From Parasitella parasitica (lineage: Eukaryota > Mucoromycota > Mucoromycetes > Mucorales > Mucoraceae), in NCBI GenBank assembly GCA_025201805.1, contig MU619237.1:303552-367551 (forward strand): a DNA stretch of 64,000 bases, given 5' to 3'. Below are positions 1 through 10,006 of this stretch, one piece after another. Numbering within the stretch: the stretch's first letter is position 1; each line of letters starts with the position of its first letter. The notes beneath the pieces were generated by a model. It was not told where the DNA came from, made no database searches, and worked only from the letters and a program-made list of their open reading frames with translations. The position numbers and the translations under genes are program-made.

Positions 1-260
1 TCTATATAATTAAAAAAATGGAGTCTGCTAACTTTTTTTACACGCTTCGTAAAAAACAGTCGCATTCCAAATTTGGAAGCTCAGTTGATTCAATTAATAA
101 TGACACTTTTTATTACTACGAAAACAAAATGTCTGCTATTGGAATCTGCTCAAGCTGTGGTCAACAAGGCCATTCACGTTTTAGCTCAGTTTATTTAATC
201 AATAAAACATTGAAACTTTTTAATATGACACTTTTTATTTGGACACTTTTTATCACAACG

Positions 261-300
261 AATTATAACGAATTATAACGAATTATAACGAATTATAACG
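261..300 (+). repeat. Tandem repeat, 4 x 10 bp (AATTATAACG)
   Basis: Four exact head-to-tail copies of AATTATAACG lie just before the ATG at 307 inside Helitron copy 1. The matching place in copy 2 lacks this repeat, so it expanded after the two copies separated. Confidence 0.95.
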
Positions 301-306
301 AACAAA

Positions 307-847
307 ATGCCTGCTATTAGAATTTGTTTAAGCTGTGGTCAAAAAGGCCATTTACGTTCTACAAGCAGGCTTTGCCTAAATAATACCCGTTCTAACAGTA
401 GCACTTGCGCAAGCTGTGGTGGTATAGGCCATCGTCGATCTTCTCATCGTGATTGCGCTAACAACATTGCTAATCGTATGTCTCAAATTTGTTTTCATTC
501 TACAGTCATAATCGAACTTTTTGTATAAACTAGGGCCTCAACCTGAAACTATGGAAGTAGATCAGCAAGCAGAAACAATCAGCGCTAATGATGCAACAAC
601 TAGCAGCCCTGTTTGTTCAAGCTGTGGACAAGAAGGTCATTTGCGACCTAACAGTAGATTGTGCGCCAACTCAACGCACAACAATACTCATAACATGGCC
701 AGAAGAGGTACACCCTCTTTCACCGAGCGCCATGATCTTGGTAGAAGGAACAGCATCTGTCGCTATTGTCAAGCACGAATGTGGGCATTGAGAAAAATGG
801 AGGCACCAGTGCAAACCCCGATTTCTCTTTGTACTGTCCTGAGTTGA
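307..847 (+). pseudogene. Helitron-encoded zinc-knuckle ORF, truncated
   Basis: Exon 1 (307-475) encodes two knuckles (CLSCGQKGH and CASCGGIGH). An intron with GTATGT start and AG end (476-533) joins in frame to exon 2, which encodes a third knuckle (CSSCGQEGH) and then CRYCQARMWA. That last motif belongs to the start of the Helitron Rep/helicase protein, where a CxxC-x-MW motif precedes the SLCC-type motif. The frame stops at 847. The intron is intact although the protein is dead, which suggests recent loss of function. An autonomous Helitron protein is over 1,000 residues, so this is a remnant. Confidence 0.65.
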
Positions 848-1208
848 TTGCTAATTTTCTGTTAGACCGGTATTCACCATGACCATCAAGGCTCAACACT
901 CGACTTTCTAGGTCTTTTTCTCACATGGCCAGTTATATGCTGCTTCCTCGCGCATTAAGCAGCTATCTTCAATCAAAATTCTTCTGCATAGAAATACCTC
1001 AACTACCAAAAACTATACTGGATCATACACCGATAATATTGTATTCCATGAAGTATTTAAATAACTCTACTGATTTTTACGTTTTTTTCCTATTGTGCGT
1101 TACTACATCTATGTTTTTATTTCTGTCTAACAATATATTTTAAGTTATAGATAAACAACAATAAAAGAGCATTGAATATCTGATTAGCACTTATCAAAAG
1201 ATTGAGCT

Positions 1209-1258
1209 CCCGGTAGGGCGACGATGGCCGTCGTGAGCGAAGCGAGCAGGTCAGCTAG
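1209..1258 (+). repeat. Helitron 3' terminus (hairpin plus CTAG-T)
   Basis: The last 50 bases contain an imperfect palindrome around ACGATGGCCGTCGT, then GAGCGAAGCGAGC, then CTAG followed by T. The same block ends copy 2 at 6048, with two compensating-type changes in the palindrome. Helitrons characteristically end in a short hairpin followed by CTRR and insert next to a T. Confidence 0.75.
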
Positions 1259-1639
1259 TAAATATTTGAAATTTTTACAATATTTTTATAAAAATCATGC
1301 CATTTTTGTAAAAAATGTAACATTGCCATTTAAAGAAAGTAGGATATTATAACAAAATGGTATGAAATGTTGCAATTTATAAAATTTTGGGTTTAGGCCA
1401 AAATTTTGATTAAAAAGTGTATTCAAGCCGTCTTTTCTCTACTAAAAGCAAAAATCAACAATATATGCCCTAAAATGAACAAAACAAAAGCAAGTTTTAT
1501 TGAATAGACCCTCAACATAATGAAGCTGATGGCAGAAGAAAACGTCAAAGATCAGGAACCAGTAGCCATGTGTTGATAACAACAGTGAAGGCAAACAAGA
1601 CTCCTCGTTGCATTAATGTAGAGAGGTGTATGGACAAGC
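1259..1639. other. AT-rich spacer
   Basis: This is a spacer between Helitron copy 1 and the Tnp2-like pseudogene. No open frame, RNA gene or clear repeat is visible. It is locally over 70% A+T by eye. Confidence 0.5.
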
Positions 1640-3421
1640 ACAACGACACTAGAGCTACTTCGGGCTTATGTGAAATTTCGACCACATTGTGTAGTCCACG
1701 GTGAACAAATACAACAAATTGAGGAGAGAGTCAGCTTCAACATCGAGAGTACTTCTCAAACACACAGGCAGGATTTGTATCAATTGCTTGAAATCACGAC
1801 CAACAAAGCAGCCATTATGTCTCATCAGAGATCGGAAAGTTCTGGAATATGCTTTGCAACTACGTTACTTGGTAAGAGCAGCCTGAAGTCTGTTCTTGTC
1901 AGAAGTAGAAGAAAGCACATTTTTCCACAGGAAGACAACCAAAAATTCGGCGATTCCCAAAGGCAAAGTATGGAGCAGTTCAATAGATGTGTCTGTGGTT
2001 GGATCAAAAGCGCCTAGTCGCAGGAGATGCTCACTACCATTTTTCTTGCAGCTGGATGAATCCTGGATCTGCTTCAGTATCACACGATCATTAACTTGAC
2101 TAACTTCAAGCAGACGAGCCTTCGTTCTCGGAGGACAAGAATGTAAAATGGGAGTGAAGAGTTTCATAGGCTCAGTTTCCCATGCTTGCATTCTTTTTTG
2201 GTCGTGGATTTGGGTTGGCAGTATGGCGGATAGTACATTTTCGGCAGTGAAATCTAGAGCCACTTCCACCATGCATTGACAATTCAGACTGACGATAGTT
2301 ATCCGCTTGAATAAATAACAGAGGAGCAACAACAGGAACATACTCGTGATGAACTATGGAATAAAATTCATAGCCGTTTTCAAGCACTAGCAAGTCATCA
2401 ACCAAAGGAGGAAGCATATCAATAGCAGACAAATTTTTGTTGGCAGTGTAAATGAAATAAATATCGTTTTTGGATCCTCTTCTGTCGAAGGAAAGAGCGG
2501 CAAGAGTCATCAAGTAGCTATCAAATGCACTGTATTGTTTAGATAGGTTGCCAGACGTATCATCAGTAAAGAGAGTGATAGGAGCCATGACTACTTTCAT
2601 CAAAGAACCATTAGGCTTTCTTCGCTTTAATCGTTCAACATGTTGATATTTGTTTCTCCATAGCTAGTCAATCAAAGAGCCGCGAGAACAAGCGCGAAAA
2701 GGAGTGGAGGCATTGCTGTCGTACAGAATAAGACCAGAGTCGAGAGAAAACAGATAGCCATCATTTTTTCTAAGAATACATGTTACAGATGTTACAAAGA
2801 CTTCAACTTGTTCGCATGAGATAATGAAATTTGAGCGAAATTGTGGGCCACAAAATACATTATCTGTAGAATATACAGGAAAACCAGCGAAGAATACAAC
2901 CGATGAACCAGAGACAGTCTTGTGGTAGAATCTGGATACTAGGAAACAGTTGTTGGTATCTGCATCATTCGTATTGACTAAATCGCCAACCCAGATATCG
3001 AGAGTTCCATTACTATGCATTGGGCTTTGAAAAATCTCATTAGTTCGCCAGTTTTCACCTTGCTGAAGTCAAGTGAGTTCATCTGGAGTAAAATCAGGCA
3101 TCGATTGCAGTAATTCCGGAGAATTGACAGGATCAGCCATCAGGAACTCAATGTATTTGGAGGGCTTGTTCATGAAAAGCGTGTTAACCTCGCCAATGCT
3201 GTTGTTCTTGACTTGATGCTCAGACGTAGGGAACTTGGGAATTCTATTTTCTTACGGCTGTGATAGTTGAGCAAGTAGTCAACAGCTGGTAGCATTAAAG
3301 AGCTGTCTGCTTCCTTTAATGCCATTGCAGCCTTGATGCCAAAGTAGATGAGCTTTATCTTTTCCTCCGAGATATTAATTGAGCAACCATCAAAGAAAGC
3401 AATCAAGACGAAGTCGAACAT
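1640..3421 (-). pseudogene. Broken Tnp2/CACTA-type transposase-like gene
   Basis: Read on the minus strand from 3421 down, several open pieces in different frames line up as one decayed protein. Diagnostic pieces are ITLFTDDTSGN with FDSYLMTLAAL (2603-2520 region), IQADNYRQSEL followed by FHCRKC (around 2310-2220), and FDPTTDTSIELLHTLPLG (around 2010-1960). These match the motif order of the Tnp2-like family common in mushroom and Mucorales genomes: the ADNxxQSE..H..FCRxC block, then DTxxExLHxxLLG. Frames change at least three times and stops interrupt it. Several weak plus-strand ORFs here are only its antisense. No terminal repeats were found. The family assignment rests on remembered motifs. 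Confidence 0.6.
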
Positions 3422-3699
3422 GTTTCCAAAAACGTCATAAACGCTCTTAATGCCAGCTTCTTCTTCAAGACCATTGTGCAGCCTGCCTAGAAAACATTTG
3501 GGTAATTTACCCTACAAACACGGGATCATTAGCCAATTTCGTTCCTACTGTTCCAACCTATTGTTGGTTCTTCCCAGGGCTTTCAATAGTGAATGGACTT
3601 CGCATCTATATATCGTTTTTCTCTTCAGTTAGTCCCAAACCGTTTGAAGATTGTATCTTGTCAGTTTTTCCAAAGCATGTCTCTCCATTGGCATCAAGT

Positions 3700-3975
3700 T
3701 TTCTATTTTTTTATTGTTGTCGTAAAATTGCAAGGCTTATTTGTCGAGCATTTACAAGGAACACTATTCAAGCAGAAGTTGCAACTGGACCTTATCAAGG
3801 CAATGTTGTGCTCATACCCAAAGCTACGCTAAACTCGACAGTTGAACAAGTTGGCGTAGAACTTAAGCGTTGTTAGTTCCCTGTCAGACCAGCTTTTGCC
3901 ATGACGATAAATAAATCGCAAGTTCAAACTCTGGACTCTGTAGGGCCAATTATACGTCGCCCTATTTCAGGTTAA
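3700..3975 (+). pseudogene. Helitron helicase C-terminal fragment
   Basis: The frame reads ATGPYQGNVVLIPKATLN, then (after an in-frame TAG at 3874-3876) FPVRPAFAMTINKSQ and QTLDSVG. This is the conserved C-terminal block of the Helitron Pif1-like helicase, where one expects TG.H.G..V.IPRI followed by RRQFPIRPAFAMTINKAQGQTLD. The TAG stands where Gln of RRQF is expected, a one-base CAG to TAG change. The frame then ends in TAA at 3973-3975, before the SHGQLYVA.SR block. It is a separate, longer helicase relic than those in the two short elements. Confidence 0.7.
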
Positions 3976-4538
3976 AAGGCCTAATGACATCAAAATTTTG
4001 GTTGTTTCTAAACCATCATCAATGCCAAGCCAAGAAGGAGTATATACATCAAACGTTGTCTATAATGAGATTTTTCGAAATTAACCAACTTGAATCGAGG
4101 ATTTAAACAAAAAATGCCAAACGATCATAATATAACATATTTTTATACAATACATATAATGTTATTTCCACTCATTGATTTTTATTTCGTTCGATTTAGC
4201 ATTGTGTTAAGTGGGACAGTCCGCTACAGGCGCGAGCTGTGCACATGTGTATTTTATATTAACTTAAGGTAATTAGATGAATCTAGAAGTGGAATGCAGA
4301 TCACCATAGTGAATGTATTTCACAAATATGGCTACAGTCATACAGGCTGCATTTTTTTTCCTCAATCGTCGTCAATGGTTATTCCTCTTCGTGCCAAGCA
4401 GATGGTTTCGAATGTATTTCAATACGATTCTAGACTCAACTTTCTTCATTGGAAGGATACGCAAGATCTTTCTTTGCTCCAGTGGCAAAGGGCGCCTCCT
4501 ACTATCTTTAAAGGCTTAGCGAGGGGCCTCCTCCAGTT

Positions 4539-4889
4539 TCAACCGTATTTCGTCCCCGTTTGTAGCCCTGCTCCCCTCGAGGGCTCCGAGGTATCTTTTG
4601 CGCCTTTCGTGAACCAACTTCTTTGCGTCGAAGGTCGACCTTTTGCCACCAAGCAGGCCTCCGCCAAAACTTTTTGTTCGGCAATTATCTCAGCTGGCAC
4701 TTCTCCAGCAACACTGCTCATTGGAAACTGTTTTGGCCCTTGTCTCTTACTAGAATACAGCGCAACGTAGTGTACCGGTTCATTGCCGGGTGTATCCCAC
4801 ATCGTGGCTTTTAACATCGCATAATGCCTGCCATATTTGATTCTTCTCGCTGCCCAGTTTGTTTGATCTCTATTGACTCTGCTACCCAC
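4539..4889 (-). pseudogene. Unidentified broken ORF, possibly transposon-derived
   Basis: The frame encodes 116 residues with an upstream hydrophobic start (around NIIWVGSRVNRD) and a basic, Pro/Ser-rich end. A further stretch in other frames continues to about 4290 (RRRPLPLEQRKI, then KYIRNHLLGTKR). G+C is clearly higher here than in the flanks. I do not recognise the family. The position inside a transposon cluster and the frame breaks suggest a decayed retroelement ORF, but this is inference. Confidence 0.25.
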
Positions 4890-5037
4890 CCAAATAATGT
4901 TGAAAGTCGGGAGAAAAGCTCGAATCTCTCGAAATTGTGATTTTTTAAGCTGTACACTCTGTTCTACCTAATAATATATTGGCACTTTTTATTATGACAC
5001 TTTTTATTTTGACGCTTTTTATTACTACGAACACAAA

Positions 5038-5806
5038 ATGCCTGCTATTAGAATCTGCTGAAGCTGTGTTCAAGAAGGCCGTTCACGTTCTACAAGTAGG
5101 CTTTGCCTCAATAACACCTGTGCTAACACTAACACTTGCGCAAGCTGTGGTGGTATAGGCCATCGTCGATCTTCTCATCGTGATTGCGTTGACAACATTG
5201 CTAATCGTATGTCTCAAATTTTTTTTCATTTTACATGAACTTTTTTCATTAACTAAAACCTCAACCTGAAACTATGGAAGTAGATTAGCAAACAGAAACA
5301 ATCAGCGCTAATCATGCAACAATCAGCAACCCTGTTTGTTCAAGCTGTGGACAAGAAGGTCATTTCCGATCTACCAGTAGATTGAGCGCCAAATCAACGC
5401 ACAAAAATACTCATAACATGTCCAGAAGAGGTACACCTTTTTCACTGAACGCCATGATCTTGGTGGAATGAACAGCATCTATCGCCATTGTCAAGAACGC
5501 ATATGGGCATCAGAGAAGAATGGAAGCACCATTGCAAACCCCGATTTCCCTTTGTGCTGTGGCAAGGGAAAGTATGTTGTTGACCTTTCGCCCGAGATGC
5601 CTGAGTTGAGTGCCAATTTATTGAGAGGATCAGACGAAGAAAGCAAGGAGTTTAGGGTTCAAGGTCAAACACTCGACTTCCTTGGTCTTTTTCTCACTTC
5701 TCCTGTCTTCTCACATGACCAGTTATATATTGCTTTCTCGCGCATTAAGCAGCCATCTTCGACCAAAACTCTCCTGGATAGAAATATGTCAACTATCAAA
5801 AACTAA
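5038..5806 (+). pseudogene. Fused N- and C-terminal remnants of the Helitron protein
   Basis: The ATG at 5038 is followed after seven codons by TGA, where copy 1 still has a Ser/Leu codon in the first knuckle, so the gene is dead. From 5468 an open frame of 112 residues runs to 5806. It contains the Helitron N-terminal motif (HCQERIWASEKN, CCGKGK, ESKEFR) fused to the helicase end motif (GQTLDFLGLF, QLYIAFSRIKQP). The Rep two-His/Tyr domain and helicase motifs I-V are absent. Confidence 0.65.
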
Positions 5807-5999
5807 AGAGGACCATACACCGATAATATTGAATTCCATGAAGTATTCAAATAACTCTATTGCTTTTTACATTTTTTCCCCATTGTGCTTTACTACATCT
5901 ATATTGTTATTTCTGTCTAACAATATACTTTAAATTATAAATTAACAACAATAAAAGAACATTGAATAGCTGATTAGCATTTATCAATAGATTGAGCTC

Positions 6000-6048
6000 C
6001 CGGTAGGGCGACGAGGGCCATCATGAGCGAAGCGAGCAGGTCAGCTAG
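6000..6048 (+). repeat. Helitron 3' terminus, copy 2
   Basis: The block is almost identical to 1209-1258. It runs CGGTAGGGCGACGAGGGCCA, then TCATGAGCGAAGCGAGCAGG, then TCAGCTAG followed by T. Differences from copy 1 (T to G, G to A and G to A in the palindrome) leave a stem possible. Confidence 0.75.
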
Positions 6049-6814
6049 TTATAATTAAATATTCCAAGCATTCTAATTCCCTCTCACAAATGCGGGCCAT
6101 CTTCCATAAATGTCGCATTTGTCTTTGATTGAGTAATCCGACATGATTCCATGGAACCGAATCAATCTGCGCTGGAATAATCCAGGAATTTTTTTGATGT
6201 TGAAAACAGAGAGAGAGAATGCACTTGGTCCTCTAAATGGTAGTTTATTATCGAGTTTTCACTTGAAAAATTAAACAGCTATGCAGTCATCAAGCACTTG
6301 TGCTCGAAACATTGTTCAAATACGATATATATCGTGCGACAAGACAATGCAACTTGAATGTTACCATCGCTCTAATCCTAATTTGTAAGTATTATTAAAC
6401 TCTAGATAACATTCAGTTCCCCAGATTTTGTTGGTCGAAAACAAAAGTAAGCAATGTCATTTTATGCAACCCTCATTGCAAACATATAGCTAGTGGCATA
6501 ATTCCAAATGCTGTATCCGTGGTAGAAGCCATGTATTTCAGTTAGCATAAACCATTATAAAATGCATAGAATCATTCGCTTTCTGCTTAGTCACAATCTT
6601 GTAGCTAATGCGATGTTAAAGGCTTTATTTTACCCCACATTTCCAATTGGGGAGCTCATATGACGTGAAAAAGAACAACGGCGAACTTGAATCTCATATT
6701 GAATTTCCTCCCCTTCTTCGTTTCTTAATTTTGTTTTCAAGAAAAGCTATTTGTTCGTCCCTCTCTTCCTTCTATCTCCCACTGTATGACTTTATATCAC
6801 TTATATTAACAAAA
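6049..6814. other. Upstream region of the Zn2Cys6 gene
   Basis: No gene is seen here. It holds the promoter and 5' leader of the downstream regulator, including a pyrimidine-rich stretch (6705-6780) just before the start codon. No clear TATA box is visible at a typical distance. Confidence 0.5.
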
Positions 6815-9481
6815 ATGACAGATCAAGCAGAACATAAACGACAACGTGTCAGCAAAGCATGGTAAACAATAATAGCGTTTTTCAAAATGAGTGTTCCAAC
6901 TTTCTAATATCTCAATCTAGCGAACAATGTAGGCGAAAGAAAGTGAAATGCGATGGCTCATCGCCTCATTGTAATAACTGCAGCTCTTTGGGATTACAGT
7001 GTCATTACAAAGAATCAACGAAAAAAGTATACAACCCGGCTTTTTTTTAGAGATCATTTGCAACGTACTAAAATTAATCGTTTTGTAGAGAGGTCCCGCT
7101 AAAGGATACATAGAAGCCATTGAAGGAAGATTGCATAGATTAGAAGCCTTATTAGGAAGCATTGTACAGGAAGATGACCCTCGCTCTCAAGCAATCATTG
7201 CAGAACTAAACGCTCCCCTGGAAACTGCATTCGGGGAAGTTATTCGACCTCGTCCAATGCGAAGAGAGACGTTGTCAGGATATGAGGCTGAGTGTGGGTC
7301 ACTAACATCAACAGAGACTATGGTTAAGCATGAAGACAACCATTCACCGCATCAGTACCAGCATCAACACCAACAATCAACAAAGGACGGCAACGACTCT
7401 GACGATGCAAACAACAATGGAAACCTGTCAATTGACGAGAGTGGCCAGCTTCGTTACTATGGCAAATCCTCTGGTTTTTACATGCTCAAGAGTAGTAAAA
7501 ACTTTCAAAACAGAGCTTTCCAGTTTAACTCGAGAGATTTTAAACAACTTGGACACGATGCTTCCTCTCCTACGCTACCGTTCATAGTCGATCCTTTTGA
7601 ATTGCCACCAAAGGACCTCTCTGACCATTTGCTGGAATTGTATTTCAGCTATTTTTACCCATTATTACCCATTTTGCACAAAAAGTCATTTATGGAATCG
7701 ATGAATGACGATAGCAAGCCGTCCCCTCCTCCCATTCTGCTGAATGCCATCTATGCTGTCGCTTCACGTGTGTCACCTGATGAACGAGTTAGATCTATTG
7801 CGTCCAAGCCTGAAACGGCCGGCGATGTCTTTTTTGAAAGAGCTCGGATGTTGCTTGATTTGGAATGGGATAGCTTTCGAGTGTATACAGTACAAGCCTT
7901 ACTGCTCATGAGCAGCCATCAAAACGGGGCACTGAAAACGACTCGAGGATGGCTGTACAGTGGCATGGTAACTATGATTTTGTAACCAATCCGATAATAT
8001 GAATGACTCATTTTTTTTTAAAATGCTAATTATTCCAGGCCATTCGAATGTCTCAAAATCTAGGCTTGCATAGAAACTGCGACAGTTGGGATTTGACAGA
8101 TATCGAAAAGGAGGACAGAAAAAGAGCCTTCTATTGCTGCTTTGTATTGGATAGGCTGGCGTGTGCTATGCATGGTAGATCACCTATGATTGATGAAAGA
8201 GACTACGATGCACCGTACCCATCCGAAAACGATCAAGACGACACAAACCGCACCCCAAGAATCATGGAAAACTTCCACTATCTCATCAGAATTTGCGAAA
8301 TATTAGGCGATGTGATCCGCGAATTATATATGGTAAAGGGCAGAAAGCAGTTGTCTGCCATGTCGACCCCTGATAGCATCGTCTCATCATTGGACAAGAA
8401 GCTCAACAAGTGGATGTCCAAATTACCATCGACTTTGCAATATCGCCCACCCAACACAAGGTTAAACGAACGAGCCCCCGCACCATCGCTAGAGTTGTGC
8501 CAATTGCACATGTTGTTTTACACAACATTGATATTACTGCATAGGCCATTCATCCCCGGCCCAGCTCAGACTGTGGCACCTTCAGTTTTCCCATCTGCTT
8601 CCATCTGTACATTTGCTGCAAACAAAATTCTAGATATTACTGAATCCTTGATGGTAGAAGGCCGCTTGAAAAACGTAAACAACTACACGCTATTCTTTAT
8701 GTTTACTGCGGGCATAATATTCATCTATAACGCTGCCTCTTCTGATTCTATGTTTGCTTTCGAGGCCAAAATCAGCATCAACAAGATAATGCGGGCTATG
8801 GACGAGGTGGAAAAGACTTGGATTACTTCTGCTCGTCACTGCAACATATTAGGGGCTCTTGCTGGTTTGAGAGACATCGATTTGGAATGCGTCGACGAGA
8901 GTTATACAAAGTCGATGATGAACAGACAGAAAGCAACGACTGCGCCTCCAGCCTCAATTGCAGTGCCCAATTCTCCGGAACCAGAAATGCTATCAACATC
9001 CAACGACTTTCAACGTATTGAAGACAAATACTATATGGGTAGTGGTAGTATTAGCAGCCATAAATCTCCCAGTGTCGATTTATCGCCAGAAATAGCGCAA
9101 TCTTCCGTTATATACTCTCATCAACAGCAGCAACAACAACAACAACAGAAGCAGCTGCAGCAACAGCAACAGCAACCTATGCAACAGCAACCTATGCAAC
9201 AGTTTGATGACGGCTCATTCGATCCAAACAACACAGCGTTTTGGGGAGTCCCCATGTCATTCGACATCGATGAGTGGAACAGTTACTTTAGTAACCAAAG
9301 AGGACAAAACTCAATTCCCAGTGCCAATCCTTCGGATGCTGCGACTATTTTCTCGTCGCCTCAACAACAGCAGACTGACTTCATGCCCGTCCCTTTAACG
9401 CAAGATCGACCACCGATTCAAAGACCGAGCTACAGCAATTCATCTGGCAACAACATTCAAGTCCCCATCTGGACTGATTGA
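6815..9481 (+). CDS. Zn2Cys6 (GAL4-type) transcription factor with fungal TF domain
   Basis: Four exons: 6815-6861, 6921-7026, 7089-7967 and 8039-9481, giving 824 residues. Residues 16-43 form a perfect binuclear zinc cluster (Cys at 16, 19, 26, 33, 36, 43; spacing 2-6-6-2-6). The first intron splits the codon for Cys16. A linker with RGPAKGYIEAIEGRLHRLEA follows, a typical basic linker and short coiled-coil dimerisation segment. The middle (about 160-560) matches the fungal-specific TF domain (LLELYFSYFYPLLPILHK, and LHRNCDSWDLTDIEKEDRKR around the intron 3 join). The C-terminus is Gln-rich (around 9121-9205) and ends near an acidic-aromatic stretch likely to activate transcription. It is a nuclear DNA-binding regulator. 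The linker type resembles XlnR-like sugar-metabolism regulators, but the target genes cannot be told from sequence. Confidence 0.9.
9121..9206 (+). repeat. CAA/CAG (polyglutamine) repeat
   Basis: Mixed CAG/CAA codons encode a long Gln run with interruptions by Lys, Leu and a duplicated PMQQQ unit in the C-terminal part of the Zn2Cys6 protein. It is likely length-variable between strains. Confidence 0.9.
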
Positions 9482-9818
9482 CATGATCATCATTTATCTC
9501 TTATACTTTATTCTTTTCTTGTAATTAAATTTTTTACTATATCTCTTTTTCTTTTGAATCTTTATCTATTCTGTATCAATAAACGTAGCCTATATTTCTA
9601 ACAGAATCCCGAGCAAGTAGCCTTATGAGATCAAATCAGGGGAATCTGGTAGAGGCGAAGAAGTCGCACATGTGCTCTTTTCAATTATCTGTTGCAAACT
9701 CGTTAGGCGAGTCGTTCGAAAGGTGTTCCTTGAACCATTGAAGCAAATCACTTGATGGAAATGTGAAAAGCAGATGGTCTTGTAGGCAAATCTACGGGTC
9801 CCTTTTCAGCTTTCTAAT

Positions 9819-9820
<2 letters not shown>

Positions 9821-9882
<62 letters not shown>
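9821..9882 (+). repeat. Poly-T tract of 62 nt
   Basis: An uninterrupted run of 62 T on the plus strand. It lies about 340 bp beyond the transcription factor and just beyond the 3' end of the F-box pseudogene. On the minus strand it would be a poly-A placed right after that pseudogene. Confidence 0.95.
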
Positions 9883-9883
<1 letters not shown>

Positions 9884-10006
9884 GTATTCATTTTCGGTAT
9901 AGACGTAGGTGCTCGTTATACCTCCAATGGTTTCAGCAAGTGTGTGGCATTCTCCTGGAGAGACAATGCAACGTGAATCAAATATAATATCGATTCAGGT
10001 CTCAGT

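Larger units (their letters stand above)
1..1258 (+). mobile_element. Non-autonomous Helitron derivative, copy 1
   Basis: The element carries zinc-knuckle coding sequence of the CxxCGxxGH type, then a piece of the Helitron N-terminal domain (around 755-845). It then jumps to the last part of the Pif1-like helicase (about 895-990, which still reads SHGQLYAASSRIK in one frame). It ends at 1258 with a hairpin-forming GC-rich tail and CTAG followed by T, as expected for a Helitron 3' end. The whole middle (Rep catalytic region and most of the helicase) is missing, so it cannot move by itself. The left end may be the TCTATATAAT at position 1, but the window starts there, so the true 5' end is unproven. 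A segment of its 5' part (about 101-190) is repeated at 225-360. Confidence 0.75.
4963..6048 (+). mobile_element. Non-autonomous Helitron derivative, copy 2
   Basis: This copy is collinear with copy 1: a TGACACTTTTTATT-type repeated 5' block, zinc knuckles, Helitron N-terminal fragment, helicase end, and the same 3' hairpin and CTAG-T (6045-6049). The possible 5' end TCTACCTAATAATATA at 4963 resembles TCTATATAATTAAAAA at position 1. The coding part is better preserved over the deletion join than in copy 1. The CPC-like N-terminal piece (CCGKGKYVVDLSPEMPEL, then ESKEFR) passes in frame straight into VQGQTLDFLGLFL and SHDQLYIAFSRIK. That shows exactly where the internal deletion fused the two ends. 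Confidence 0.75.

Noticed and set aside
1670-2017. Plus-strand ORF in the Tnp2-like region
   Set aside because: The complementary strand carries the recognisable transposase motifs (DTSIELLHT). This is a shadow.
9763-9987. ORF with a 20-residue poly-Phe run
   Set aside because: It is simply the 62-nt poly-T read in frame. There is no protein-like sequence on either side.
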